From contig NZ_CP023692.1 of NCBI RefSeq assembly GCF_008704935.1, forward strand, positions 2,737,001-2,801,000: a stretch of DNA of 64,000 nucleotides, read 5' to 3'. The notes below the pieces were generated by a model. That model was not told the DNA's origin. It did not search any database and saw only the letters and a list, made by a program, of their open reading frames with translations. This stretch comes from Streptomyces vinaceus (GTDB taxonomy: Bacteria > Actinomycetota > Actinomycetes > Streptomycetales > Streptomycetaceae). Below, piece by piece: positions 25,598 through 35,293 of this stretch (positions are counted from its first letter, which is position 1; every line of letters starts with the position of its first letter). Position numbers and translations under genes: made by a program.

Positions 25598-28500
25598 ATG
25601 CCCCCTGGGAAAACGTCGCATGACGTGATGTCAGGGGGCTTTGCGGTGCGGGTGGGGGATCGACTGGCCGGCCGGTACCGGCTGGAGCAGAGGCTCGGCG
25701 CGGGCGGCATGGGCGAGGTGTGGCGCGGGCACGACCAGGAACTGGACCGGTCGGTGGCCGTCAAGGTGCTGCTGGACGCGGCCGTGAACGACGAGGTGGT
25801 CGCCCGGTTCAGACGCGAGGCGACGATCGGGGCGCGGCTCTCGCACCCCGGGATCACCGTGGTGCACGACGTGGGACAGCAGGACGGGCGGCTGTTCATC
25901 GTCATGGAGCTGCTGGCGGGCGAGGACCTGGCCAGGACGCTGGCGCGGGACGGCGCCCTGCCGGTGGACCTCGCCGTGGACCTGGCCGCGCAGACGGCGG
26001 AGGCGCTGGCCGTCGCGCACGGGCAGTCGGTGGTCCACCGGGACCTGAAGCCGGGCAACCTCTTCCTGCTGCCGGGCCGGCGGATCAAGATATGCGACTT
26101 CGGCATCGCGCACTCCGCGGAGGCGACGGCGGCCTGGACGGTCACGGGCCGGATCATCGGCACTCCCCCGTACATGGCGCCGGAGCAGTGGCGGGGCGAG
26201 CGGGTGGACGCGCGGTGCGATCTGTACGCGCTGGGGTGCGTCCTGTACGCGCTGGTGAGCGGGGCCCCGCCGTTCGGGCAGAACGAGTCGCCGTACGTGC
26301 TGATGCACCGGCACTGTGCGCAGGCGCCGCTCCCGCTGCGCGAGGCGGGGACGCCGGTTCCGGCGGAGCTGGACCGGCTGGTGCTGGCCCTGCTGGCGAA
26401 GGACCCGGCGGACCGGCCGGAGTCGGCGGAGGCGGTGGGCAAGGCCCTTCGCGCGATGCGCGGCGCCGGCGGCGGCTCCGGCGCGGCCCCGGGCCCGGGA
26501 CACGCGCCGCCGCAGCCGATGCCGGCGGCGCAGCCGGGGGCCGGGACCGAGGCGACGCCGTGGCCGTGGCCGGAGCCCGGGGGCGGAAGGGCGCCGGAGG
26601 CGGAGTCCGGGGCCGGGGCCGGGCCGCCGCCGGGGGCCGCCGCGGGAGCCGCCGCGGATGCCGGGCAGCCGGGCGGCGCGGGGGCCGGCCCCGCTCCGGG
26701 CGCGGAAGTGTCCCCCGGTGTACGGGAGTTCGTACGGGCCCTGATCGGCGAGGCGGAGGACGCGCTGCGGGCACTGCCGCCCGGCGCCGACGCCGCCCGC
26801 GTCGAGGTGGCCGCCGTGGCCGCCGACGCCGCGGCCCGCTTCGACGCGGACCTCGCGCTCCGGCTGCTGGCCGACGCCGAGAGCGCGGCCTGGACCGGCG
26901 GCGGGGGCGACGGGGTCCGGGTGGCCCGGCTGCTGACGGGGCTCGCCCGGGCCACCGCCCCGCACGCCCCGGCCCGGGCCCTGCGTCTGCTGACCGACGC
27001 GCAGCAGGCACTGTTCACGGCCCCCGCCTCCCGGCGCGAGGCTCCGCTGCGCGCCCTGGCCGAGGAACTGATCAAGGTGGCCCCCGGGCAGGCGGCCCAG
27101 ATCGCCCGGTACCACCTCAGCGGGCGCCCCGCCCCGGGCGGGCTCCGCGCCCGCGTCGAGGCGGCCCTCGCCGCGGAGCGCCCCGCGGAGGCCGAGAGCA
27201 GGCTGACCCGCATCCAGGATCCGGGCCGGCGCGCGGCCGCCACGTACGACATGGTGCTGGCCGTCGCCCCGCGGGACCTGGAGACCGCCCTTCGCCTGAG
27301 CGAGCGGATCGGCTCCGCCGGGGCCCGCCTGCTGGCGCTGTGCCAGGTGGCGACCGACCGCGCCGGGGCCGGGGACGCGGCGGGCGGGGCCCGGGCGCTG
27401 GAGCAGGCCGAGGAGGAGCTGCCGCGGTTCCTGGAGGAGCGCGCGGCCTGGCTGCGCGAGGAGGCGGTGCACGAAGCCGAGCAGGGGCGGCCCGTACGGT
27501 CCGAGCGGCTGCGCGCCCAGGCGGCGGACCTGCTGCGCCCCGACCCGGCGCAGGCCGGCGACGAGAAGGCCGGCCACGCGCTGGACTCGCTGGCGGGGGC
27601 CCGGGAGCAGGTCCGGCGGGCGGCCCTGCCGCCGCTGGACCCGGCGGCGGCCCGGGAGGGCGCGGACGCGGCCCGCGCCCTGCCGGAGCCGGCGGCGCGG
27701 GCCCGCGCGCTGGCCCGTACCGCGCGGGAGTGCCTGGCGGCGGACCGGATGCCCTGGCTGCCGGAGGCGGCCGCCTCCGTGGGGAGCCCGCCGCCGCCCG
27801 GCGCCACGGCCCTGCGCGGCCCGGACACCGGGCCCCCCGTGACCCCCGTGAATCCCGTGGCCCCCGGGGCCCGCACCTGGCACACGGGGGCGCGCCCGGA
27901 CGCCCTGTACGCCGCCGGGGCACACGTGGTGTGGCGGTCGGGGGCCGAGGTGGGCTGCGTACGGGCCGACTCGGGCACGACCCGCTGGTCGGCCCACGCC
28001 GACGAGGGCGCGGCCGCACCGCCGCTGCCGGGGACCGGAGCGCTGCTGGTGTCCTGCGTGGCCGACGCCGCCACGGTGTACGTGGACGTACGCCGCGGTG
28101 AGCACCCGGGCGTACGGATCGTGGCGCGGGAGCCGCGCGACGGGCGGGTGCGGTGGTGGCGGGACCTGCCGCAGGCCGGCCCGCCGCTGCGCGGGGCCGG
28201 GCCGCTGCTGGTGCACGAGGCGGGGGGCGAGCTGACGGTGCTGCGGGCGACCACGGGTGAGGTGGAGTGGCGGCGCTCGCTGCCGGACGGTACCCGCTCC
28301 CTGGCCGCGGTCGGCGACTGCCTGGTCCTGGAGGACGACCGGTGGCTCCAGGCGCTGCACCTGCCGAGCGGGCGGCGGCTGTGGACGACGCGGCGGGGCT
28401 CCCGGCCGGGGGGTTCCGACCCGCTGGACCGCACGGCCGGAGCGCAGCCGCTGCACCTGGTGGACGGGACGGGGCTGCGCGCCGTGGAGCGTGGAACCGG

Positions 28501-28909
28501 CCGGGAGCTGTGGGAGTTCGCTCTGGGCGCCCCGGCGCAGCGGCTGCTGGTGGAGCACGGCACGGTGTACGCGGCGCACGGCGGCGCCCAGGGGGAGCTG
28601 GTGTCCGCGTTCGACGCCCGGACGGGGAAGCTGCGCTGGCAGCGCAGCGTGGTCCGCGGCGAGGGCGCCGGGTGCGCGCTGGAACTGCTGGGCCTGCGGC
28701 CGGGCGGGCTGTACGTGAGGGCCGCCCGCGGTGGCCGGCGCGGGCGGCTGGGCCGGGAGTCGGGGCCGTTCGTCGCCGTACTGGATCCGGCGACGGGCAA
28801 GCCGCGCCGCCAGTGGGAGCAGCCGGGGCTGGCCGACGGGGACGCCCTGCTGGTCGGCGACCGGCTCGTCCTCTCCCGCCCGGAGCTGTCGGCGTACGCG
28901 CTGCCTTAG
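25598..28909 (+). CDS. soluble Ser/Thr protein kinase with C-terminal PQQ-type propeller
   Basis: 1103 residues. Hanks-type kinase domain at about 24-288: P-loop G-A-G-G-M-G at 33-38, catalytic Lys55 in V-A-V-K, H-R-D-L-K-P-G-N with Asp148, D-F-G at 166-168, and A-P-E at 193-195, all intact. A low-complexity Gly/Pro/Ala linker runs to about 370, an Ala-rich helical region to about 750, and from about 770 there are repeated W-x-x-x-L-type units (T-G-E-V-E-W-R, S-G-R-R-L-W, T-G-R-E-L-W, T-G-K-L-R-W) of a PQQ-like beta-propeller. No membrane segment is visible, unlike PknB/AfsK-type sensors with an outside propeller, so the propeller should be cytoplasmic. ATG at 25598 has AGGA five bases upstream; a second Met ten codons later is possible. 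Followed by the TPM and PspA genes. Confidence 0.88.
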   Translation: MPPGKTSHDVMSGGFAVRVGDRLAGRYRLEQRLGAGGMGEVWRGHDQELDRSVAVKVLLDAAVNDEVVARFRREATIGARLSHPGITVVHDVGQQDGRLFIVMELLAGEDLARTLARDGALPVDLAVDLAAQTAEALAVAHGQSVVHRDLKPGNLFLLPGRRIKICDFGIAHSAEATAAWTVTGRIIGTPPYMAPEQWRGERVDARCDLYALGCVLYALVSGAPPFGQNESPYVLMHRHCAQAPLPLREAGTPVPAELDRLVLALLAKDPADRPESAEAVGKALRAMRGAGGGSGAAPGPGHAPPQPMPAAQPGAGTEATPWPWPEPGGGRAPEAESGAGAGPPPGAAAGAAADAGQPGGAGAGPAPGAEVSPGVREFVRALIGEAEDALRALPPGADAARVEVAAVAADAAARFDADLALRLLADAESAAWTGGGGDGVRVARLLTGLARATAPHAPARALRLLTDAQQALFTAPASRREAPLRALAEELIKVAPGQAAQIARYHLSGRPAPGGLRARVEAALAAERPAEAESRLTRIQDPGRRAAATYDMVLAVAPRDLETALRLSERIGSAGARLLALCQVATDRAGAGDAAGGARALEQAEEELPRFLEERAAWLREEAVHEAEQGRPVRSERLRAQAADLLRPDPAQAGDEKAGHALDSLAGAREQVRRAALPPLDPAAAREGADAARALPEPAARARALARTARECLAADRMPWLPEAAASVGSPPPPGATALRGPDTGPPVTPVNPVAPGARTWHTGARPDALYAAGAHVVWRSGAEVGCVRADSGTTRWSAHADEGAAAPPLPGTGALLVSCVADAATVYVDVRRGEHPGVRIVAREPRDGRVRWWRDLPQAGPPLRGAGPLLVHEAGGELTVLRATTGEVEWRRSLPDGTRSLAAVGDCLVLEDDRWLQALHLPSGRRLWTTRRGSRPGGSDPLDRTAGAQPLHLVDGTGLRAVERGTGRELWEFALGAPAQRLLVEHGTVYAAHGGAQGELVSAFDARTGKLRWQRSVVRGEGAGCALELLGLRPGGLYVRAARGGRRGRLGRESGPFVAVLDPATGKPRRQWEQPGLADGDALLVGDRLVLSRPELSAYALP

Positions 28910-28992
28910 ACGGACCGTTGGACCGTGGACCGCCGGGACCGCGCCGACTCCGGGTGCGCGGGGCGGGAACCGCCCATAACCTCCCAAATGTG

Positions 28993-31131
28993 ATGCCGCC
29001 CAGGAGCAGGTCGAAGCGACGCACCACCGCCGGGATATCCGTACGGGCCGGGCTCGTCCTGGCCGCCGCTCTGCTGGGGCTCGGCGGCTGGGGGGTGGCC
29101 GGGGCACCCGCCGCCCGGGCCGAGGACCCCGTCACACTGTCGCGGCAGGGGCAGATCACCGACCGCGTGGGCGCCCTCGGTGACCGGCGGGCGGCCGTCG
29201 CCGCCGCGCTGGAGAAGCTGTACGCCGGTCACCGGGTCCAGCTCTTCGTGACGTACGTGCACGATTTCTCGGGGCGTTCCGCGCAGGGCTGGGCGGACGC
29301 CACCGCGCAGAAGAACGGGCTCGGCCAGGACGACGTGCTGCTGGCGGTGGCGACCGGGGCCCGCCAGTACGCCTATTCGGCCGATGTCGACTCCGGTTTC
29401 ACCCAGGCGCAGCTCGCGGACGTGGCCCGCACCGCCATCGAGCCCGCGCTGAGGCAGAACGACTGGGCGGGCGCGGCGATCGGCGCCGCCGACGGGTACG
29501 CGGCCGTGCTCTCCGGGAAACCGGTACCGGTGCCGGCCGTCACCCCCGGCGTCGCGGACCCCGGTGGCGGCGCGGACGAGGACGGCGGCGCCGGGGACTA
29601 CGTGCTCCCGGTGGTGGTCGTCGGCGCGGCCGGCGCCCTGGGGGCGTACGCGTACACCCGCCGCAGGCGCAAGGGCGGGGGCGGCTCGGGAGGCGGCTCC
29701 GGTACCACCGGCTGGGGCGGGCAGCCCGCGACCACGACCGCCCTCCCGCTGCCCGAACTCGACGCCAAGGCCAAGGCCCTGCTGGTGGAGACCGACGACG
29801 CCGTCCGGACCAGCAACGAGGAGCTGGGCTTCGCCACCGCGCAGTTCGGCGACGCGGCGGTGGGCACCTTCACCGCGGCGGTGGCCTTCGCGCAGAGCGA
29901 GCTGACGGCCGCTTTCCGGCTCCGCCAGCAGCTCGACGACGCCTACCCCGAGGACGATCCCACCCGGCGGCGGATGCTGGACGAGATCGTGGCCCGCTGC
30001 ACCGAGGCGAACCGGCGCCTGGACGCCGAGTCGGCGGACTTCGACCGGCTGCGGGACCTGGAGAAGAACGCCCCGCAGGCGCTGGCCACGGTGGAAGCGC
30101 ACTTCCGCGCGCTGACGGGCCGTACGACGACGGCCGAGGCGACGCTGACGGCGCTGGCCGGGCGCTACGCGGACTCGGCGTCCGCTCCGGTGGCCTCCAA
30201 CGCCGAACAGGCCAAGGACCGGCTGCTGTTCGCGACGGGCAGCCTCGGTGAGGCCCGGGCGGCGATCGACGGCGGCGACAACGGGAAGGCGGCCGTGCAC
30301 GTACGGGCCGCGGAGGGCGCGGTGGACCAGGCGGCGACGCTGGTCGACGCGGTGGAGCGGCGGGCGCAGGAGCTGGCGGAGGCGGCCGGGAAGCTGCCGG
30401 GGGCGCTCACGGAGACGGACACCGACCTCGCCGACGCGCGCGGACTGCTGACCGGCACGGCGGAGGGGACCTCGACGGCGGACCTGCGCGGCCGGATCGG
30501 CCGGGCGGAGGCGGTGCTGGCCGTCGTACGGCGGGAACAGGAGGCCGGCCGGTACGACCCGATCGACGCCCTGCGCCGGGTGGAGGAGGCCGACGCGGCC
30601 CTCGACGAGGCGCTGGCCGGGGCGCGGGAGCGCGAGAGCGGGCGTCAACGGGCGGCCGCGCTGCTGGACCAGGCGACGCTTTCGGCCCGCAGCGCGATCG
30701 GCGCGGCCACGGACTACATCACCACCAGCCGGGGTGCGGTGGGCAGTCAGGCCCGGACGCGGCTGGCGGAGGCGCAGCGGCGCCTGGAGCGCTCGGCGGC
30801 CCTCGCGGGCACGGACCCGGCGGGCGCGCTGGCGCAGGCGCAGCAGGCGGACGGGCTGGCGCGGCAGGCGCAGGAGTTGGCGGAGCAGGACGTACGGGCG
30901 TACGAGAACCCGTACGGCGGGCAGCGGCAGCAGCGCGGGGGCATGGGCGGCGCGGTCCTCGGCGGGATCATCCTGGGCGAGATCCTGGGCGGCGGCCGGG
31001 GCCGGGGCGGCGGGTTCGGGGGCGGCGGCGGGGGCTTCGGGGGCGGCGGCTTCGGCGGCGGGGGGCCCGGCCCGGGCTCGTTCGGCGGCGGGGGCACCCG
31101 CGGCCGCATGGGCGGCGGCGGCCGTTTCTGA
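28993..31131 (+). CDS. TPM-domain envelope protein with coiled coils and Gly-rich tail
   Basis: 712 residues. A basic, Arg-rich start and hydrophobic stretch at about 14-43 form a signal peptide ending A-R-A. A TPM/Psb32-type domain lies at about 50-170, with the sequence Q-N-D-W-A-G-A. A membrane helix follows at about 195-215, then a basic stop-transfer (R-R-R-R-K), a long Ala/Glu/Arg-rich helical region (about 245-640) with repeated low-complexity heptads, and a tail of about 60 residues of Gly-Phe and Gly-Gly-Gly repeats. Ribosome site is weak; ATG at 28993 (GTG at 28990 also in frame). Thus the TPM domain is outside and the helical region inside. It is directly followed by pspA, a pairing seen in other actinobacteria. 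Confidence 0.82.
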   Translation: MPPRSRSKRRTTAGISVRAGLVLAAALLGLGGWGVAGAPAARAEDPVTLSRQGQITDRVGALGDRRAAVAAALEKLYAGHRVQLFVTYVHDFSGRSAQGWADATAQKNGLGQDDVLLAVATGARQYAYSADVDSGFTQAQLADVARTAIEPALRQNDWAGAAIGAADGYAAVLSGKPVPVPAVTPGVADPGGGADEDGGAGDYVLPVVVVGAAGALGAYAYTRRRRKGGGGSGGGSGTTGWGGQPATTTALPLPELDAKAKALLVETDDAVRTSNEELGFATAQFGDAAVGTFTAAVAFAQSELTAAFRLRQQLDDAYPEDDPTRRRMLDEIVARCTEANRRLDAESADFDRLRDLEKNAPQALATVEAHFRALTGRTTTAEATLTALAGRYADSASAPVASNAEQAKDRLLFATGSLGEARAAIDGGDNGKAAVHVRAAEGAVDQAATLVDAVERRAQELAEAAGKLPGALTETDTDLADARGLLTGTAEGTSTADLRGRIGRAEAVLAVVRREQEAGRYDPIDALRRVEEADAALDEALAGARERESGRQRAAALLDQATLSARSAIGAATDYITTSRGAVGSQARTRLAEAQRRLERSAALAGTDPAGALAQAQQADGLARQAQELAEQDVRAYENPYGGQRQQRGGMGGAVLGGIILGEILGGGRGRGGGFGGGGGGFGGGGFGGGGPGPGSFGGGGTRGRMGGGGRF

Positions 31132-31162
31132 CCCACTCCTCCCGTTCCACGAAGGGGCACCG

Positions 31163-31879
31163 ATGAGCAAGCAGACCATCCTCGGCCGCGTCACCCAGCT
31201 CGCGAAGGCCAACATCAACGCGCTGCTGGACCAGGCGGAGGACCCGCAGAAGATGCTGGACCAGCTGATCCGCGACTACACGAACAACATCGCGGAGGCG
31301 GAGCAGGCGGTGGCCACCACGATCGGCAACCTGCGGATGCTGGAGGCGGACCACAAGGAGGACGTGGAGGCCGCCGCGGAGTGGGGCGGCAAGGCGCTGG
31401 CGGCGAGCCGGAAGGCGGACGAGCTGCGGGCGGCGGGTTCGACCGCGGACGCCGACAGGTTCGACAACCTGGCGAAGGTGGCCCTGGGCCGCCAGCTGCG
31501 GTCGGAGAAGGAGGCGAAGACGGCGGAGCCGGCGATCGCCGCCCAGACGGAGGTCGTGGACAAGCTCAAGTCCGGGCTGGACGCGATGAAGGACAAGCTG
31601 ACGGAGCTGACGGCGAAGCGGGACGAGCTGGTGGCGCGGGCCAAGACCGCGCAGGAGCAGAACCAGATGCTGGACGCGGTCAAGAACATCGACGTCATGG
31701 ACCCGACGAGCGACATCGCCCGCTTCGAGGACAAGGTCCGCAGGGAGGAGGCGAGGGCGCTGGGCCGGCAGGAACTGGCGGCCTCCTCCCTGGACGCCCA
31801 GTTCGAGGCGCTGGACGACCTCGACAGGTCCGCGGAGGTCGAGGCCCGCCTGGCGGCGCTGAAGTCCCGGGCGGCATGA
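31163..31879 (+). CDS. pspA: phage shock protein A (PspA/IM30) family
   Basis: 238 residues, nearly all helical. The N-terminal amphipathic helix (T-I-L-G-R-V-T-Q-L-A-K-A-N-I-N-A-L-L-D) would bind stressed membrane. The coiled-coil hairpin follows, ending with a short predicted helix. PspA polymerises on membrane lesions and preserves proton motive force. ATG at 31163, 32 bases after the TPM gene stop, so the two are probably co-transcribed. No PspF/PspC genes are here, as in other actinobacteria where the kinase and membrane partner differ. Confidence 0.9.
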   Translation: MSKQTILGRVTQLAKANINALLDQAEDPQKMLDQLIRDYTNNIAEAEQAVATTIGNLRMLEADHKEDVEAAAEWGGKALAASRKADELRAAGSTADADRFDNLAKVALGRQLRSEKEAKTAEPAIAAQTEVVDKLKSGLDAMKDKLTELTAKRDELVARAKTAQEQNQMLDAVKNIDVMDPTSDIARFEDKVRREEARALGRQELAASSLDAQFEALDDLDRSAEVEARLAALKSRAA

Positions 31880-31930
31880 GGCTCCCGCTGCACGGGGACC
31901 CCCGCGCAGCGGACCTCGCCCCGCCTTCGA

Positions 31931-34552
31931 TCAGCCGTACATGCTCAGCAGCTGCTCCGCGGACAGCTCCGTCACGGACTCCGGCCCACCGCCGGGCAGC
32001 GGGAGCTCGAACCACACCGTCTTGCCCCGGTGGGTCCGCCGGGTGCCCCAGCCCGCCGACAGCAGGCCGACCAGTTGCAGGCCCCGGCCGCCCTCGTCGG
32101 TGTCCCGGGCCCGCCTGCGGCGCGGCTGGACCAGATTTCCGTCCCAGACCTCGCACACCAGCGTCCGGTCCAGCAGCAGCCGCAGCCGGATCTCGCCCTC
32201 GCCGTACCGCAGGGCGTTCGTCACCAGTTCGCTGACCAGCAGTTCGGTGGTGTCCAGCAGCCCTTCCAGGCCCCACGCCGGCAGCTTCGCCCGCGCCAGC
32301 TCCCGCGCCCGGCCCACCGAGCGGGCCTCGCGCGGCAGCTGCCAGTCCCCGACGGCGTCGATCGGCAGCCCCTGCACCCGCGCCATCAGCAGCGCGATGT
32401 CGTCCTCGCCGTGGCGGGTGTCCAGGGTGTTCAGGACGTGGTCGCAGACGTCCTCCAGCGGCCGCACCGGGTCGGCGAGCGCCTCCCGCAGCCCGCGCAG
32501 CCCCTCCTCCAGCGGGTGGTCGCGCGATTCGACCAGCCCGTCCGTGTACAGGGCCAGCAGCGCGCCCTCCGGAAGGTCCACCTCCACCTCCTCGAACGGC
32601 TCGCCGCCCACGCCGAGCGGCATACCCGGCGGGACCTCCAGCAGCAGCGCGGGCCGCGGCGGGGCACCCGGCTCGGCCGGTTCCACCAGCACCGGCGGCA
32701 TGTGGCCGGCGTTGGCGATGGTGCAGCGCCGGGTGACCGGGTCGTAGACGGCGTACACGCAGGTCGCGAGGTAGACCTCCGAGCGGTCCGCGTCCCGCGA
32801 GTGCAGGGCCGCGCGGGAGGCCTGCTGGGCGCCGCCGGGCGCGCCGAGCCCGCGGGCGATCTCGTCGAGGGCGGTCAGCACCTCCGCCGGCTCCAGGTCC
32901 AGCAGGGCCAGGGTCCGTACGGCGGTGCGCAGTTCGCCCATCGCGACGGCGGCGCGCAGCCCGCGGCCCATCACGTCGCCGACGACCAGCGCGGTGCGGT
33001 GCCCGGGCAGTTCGATGACGTCGAACCAGTCCCCGCCGACCTCGGTGGCCGCGTTGCCGGGCAGGTACCGGCAGGCGATGTCCAGGCCGGCCGCCTCGGG
33101 GTCCCCGGGCGGCAGCAGGCTGCGCTGGAGGATCAGCGCCCGCTCGTGCTCGCGCCGGTAGAGGCGGGCGTTGTCGATGCAGACGGCGGCGCGGGCGGCG
33201 AGCTCGACGGCCACGGCCCGGTCCCGTTCCCCGAAGGGCTCGCTGCCCTTGGTACGGGAGAACTGGGCGAGCCCGACCACCGTGTCGTGCGCGACCATCG
33301 GCACGACGAGCGTCGACTGGACGAGGTCGTCGGCCCCGTCGCCCTCGATCAGCCGGGGCCGCGCGGTCCGCAGGGCCAGCGCCCCCGGCGAGGCCGCCGG
33401 ATAGCGGTGGACCTCCCCCACGGAGACCGCCGCACCCGGATCGGACAGCGGTCCGTCCGACACGGCCGAGGCGAAGGCGACCCGCCGCAGCGGGGGCGAG
33501 GGGGCCCGGCCGGGTCCGCGCCCCTGCGGCAGCGGGGGTACGCCGGGGCCGTGCGGCCGTGCGGGCCGGTCGTCGTCGCCGAGGAGCAGCCCCTGGTAGA
33601 GGTCGACGGCGGCGAGGTCGCAGAAGCCCGGGACGGTCACGTCGAGCAGTTCGCGGGCGGTGGTCTCCAGGTCGAGGGAGGTCCCGATGCGGTGCCCGGC
33701 CTCGTTGAGCAGGGCGAGATTGCGCCGTACCCCGGCGGCCTCGCGGGCGGCGAGGTGGCGTCGGGTGACGTCCGTGCCCAGGCCCGCGACGCCGATGGGC
33801 CGGCCGGTGCCGCCGTGGACGCGGTAGAGGTTGATGGACCAGTGGCGGTGCTCCCGGCTGCCGGGGGCGGCGCCGGTGATCCGCAGGTCGGTGACGGAGT
33901 CACCGGTCTCCAGGACCCGCCGCAGGGCCTCGGTCATCCGGTCGGCCTCCTGGGCCGGCAGGTAGTCGTGGACGGTACGGCCGCGGTGTTCCTCCACGGC
34001 GCCGCCGAAGACGGTCGCGAAGCGGCGGTTGGCGCGCTGCACGGTGAGGTCCGTACCGAAGAGCAGGAAGCCGAAAGGAGATTGGCCGAATATGGCCTGC
34101 GAAGCGGCAAGGTCGGATTCGATGCAGCGCAGCGCGCGTACGTCGACGACGACGCAGAGCGCGGCCCGCTCGGCGGTCTCGGTCTGGGTGGGCATCACGT
34201 AGATCTCGGCGACGCCGTGCGCGCCGTCGCCGCCGGGGATGCGGAACGGGACGAGGCCGGTCCATTCCTTGCCGTCGAGGATCTCGGCCATTCTGCGGTG
34301 GCCGTCGGCGCGCAGCTCCGGCGGCATGAAGGCGTCCACCGGGTCCCGGCCCACGGCCTGGGCTGCGGTCAGCCCGAACAACTCCTCGGCGCGCAGGCTC
34401 CACTGGTCGACGAGCCCGTCGGGTCCGATGGAGAAGGACGCGACCTTTATGTAGTCATATATCGAGCCAGGCGGGCTGCTGTGCCACAGGGAGTCGTGCC
34501 ATGTCTCCCCGGGCACACGGGCCTGATGTGCCTGCGCAGGTATCTCGCTCAC
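31931..34552 (-). CDS. PAS-PAS-GAF-SpoIIE phosphatase-HATPase regulator
   Basis: 873 residues. PAS domains at about 35-150 and 155-265, GAF-like domain at about 285-465 with a Pro/Gly-rich insertion at 330-355, SpoIIE/PP2C phosphatase at about 490-725 (G-D-W-F-D at 507-511, G-D-V-M-G-R-G at 525-531, terminal D-D at 717-718), and a histidine-kinase-like ATPase at about 735-855 (E-L-V-T-N-A-L-R-Y at 775-783, G-G-R-G at 821-824). GTG at 34552 has GGAGGGG eight bases upstream. It should dephosphorylate an anti-anti-sigma protein while the ATPase domain can rephosphorylate it or bind sigma; no STAS-domain partner is encoded nearby. Soluble, no membrane segments. Confidence 0.9.
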   Translation of the reverse strand: MSEIPAQAHQARVPGETWHDSLWHSSPPGSIYDYIKVASFSIGPDGLVDQWSLRAEELFGLTAAQAVGRDPVDAFMPPELRADGHRRMAEILDGKEWTGLVPFRIPGGDGAHGVAEIYVMPTQTETAERAALCVVVDVRALRCIESDLAASQAIFGQSPFGFLLFGTDLTVQRANRRFATVFGGAVEEHRGRTVHDYLPAQEADRMTEALRRVLETGDSVTDLRITGAAPGSREHRHWSINLYRVHGGTGRPIGVAGLGTDVTRRHLAAREAAGVRRNLALLNEAGHRIGTSLDLETTARELLDVTVPGFCDLAAVDLYQGLLLGDDDRPARPHGPGVPPLPQGRGPGRAPSPPLRRVAFASAVSDGPLSDPGAAVSVGEVHRYPAASPGALALRTARPRLIEGDGADDLVQSTLVVPMVAHDTVVGLAQFSRTKGSEPFGERDRAVAVELAARAAVCIDNARLYRREHERALILQRSLLPPGDPEAAGLDIACRYLPGNAATEVGGDWFDVIELPGHRTALVVGDVMGRGLRAAVAMGELRTAVRTLALLDLEPAEVLTALDEIARGLGAPGGAQQASRAALHSRDADRSEVYLATCVYAVYDPVTRRCTIANAGHMPPVLVEPAEPGAPPRPALLLEVPPGMPLGVGGEPFEEVEVDLPEGALLALYTDGLVESRDHPLEEGLRGLREALADPVRPLEDVCDHVLNTLDTRHGEDDIALLMARVQGLPIDAVGDWQLPREARSVGRARELARAKLPAWGLEGLLDTTELLVSELVTNALRYGEGEIRLRLLLDRTLVCEVWDGNLVQPRRRRARDTDEGGRGLQLVGLLSAGWGTRRTHRGKTVWFELPLPGGGPESVTELSAEQLLSMYG

Positions 34553-34701
34553 GCGACCGTCCCCTCCAGCTCACCGCAACCGGACCGGCCATGACCGAAG
34601 TATTCAGCACCACGGCCCCGCACGGCACGGCGTTCACGATCACAAAAAGGTCCCGACTATTTCGAGCCATGCCCTGTGATCGACGGCCATCCGTCACCTT
34701 G

Positions 34702-35214
34702 TTACTCACCAGGAAGTGCCAACTCGAACCACACGGTCTTGCCCGATTTCCCGTGCCGGGTCCCCCAGCGCTGTGCCGAGACGGCGACCAGATGCAACCC
34801 CCTGCCGCCCTCGTCGTCCGGCTCCGCGACCCGTTCGCGGGGTGGATCCGGAAGCGGATCGGAAACCTCCACCAACAGCGCGGCGCCCCCCGCGGGACTC
34901 CCGCTGGCCGGATTCTGCCGCACCAGCCGGACCCCGATGGGGCCGGAGGCGTACCGCAGGGAATTGGTGACCAACTCGCTGACCAGCAGGACGGTGACGT
35001 CGCCGACGGAGTCGAGGCCCCAGGAGCTGAGCGCGCCGCGCACGGCGTGACGGGCGGTGCGGACGGCGCCGGGCTCTGCGGGGAAGGCCCACTCGGCGCA
35101 TTCACCGTCTGTGTCGATCACGCCGATCACTTCCCGGGCCGGCAACGGCCCCAGTCCGATTCCGCAGGGACAGAGCCACGAGGGGCAGTACACGATAGGG
35201 ACTAATAGCGACAT
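34702..35214 (-). CDS. anti-sigma-type HATPase (RsbW/SpoIIAB-like)
   Basis: 170 residues with a histidine-kinase-like ATPase: N-box E-L-V-T-N-S-L-R-Y, D-P-L-P-D-P-P segment and G1 box G-G-R-G-L-H-L-V. Short extra N-terminus of about 30 residues that is Cys-rich (Y-C-P-S-W-L-C-P-C-G) and unusual for this family, possibly an artefact of too early a start; a GTG near residue 30 (V-I-G-V-I-D) would give a normal-length protein. Its C-terminal W-G-T-R-H-G-K-S-G-K-T-V-W-F-E-L matches the end of the large phosphatase next door, so the two share a recent origin. Likely cytoplasmic switch kinase. Confidence 0.85.
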   Translation of the reverse strand: MSLLVPIVYCPSWLCPCGIGLGPLPAREVIGVIDTDGECAEWAFPAEPGAVRTARHAVRGALSSWGLDSVGDVTVLLVSELVTNSLRYASGPIGVRLVRQNPASGSPAGGAALLVEVSDPLPDPPRERVAEPDDEGGRGLHLVAVSAQRWGTRHGKSGKTVWFELALPGE

Positions 35215-35293
35215 ACCCGATATTCGGGGCGTCGTACCACCCGATCCCTCACGCACCGGCGCACTGTGGCGCAGACGGCCCAGCGCACGCGCG

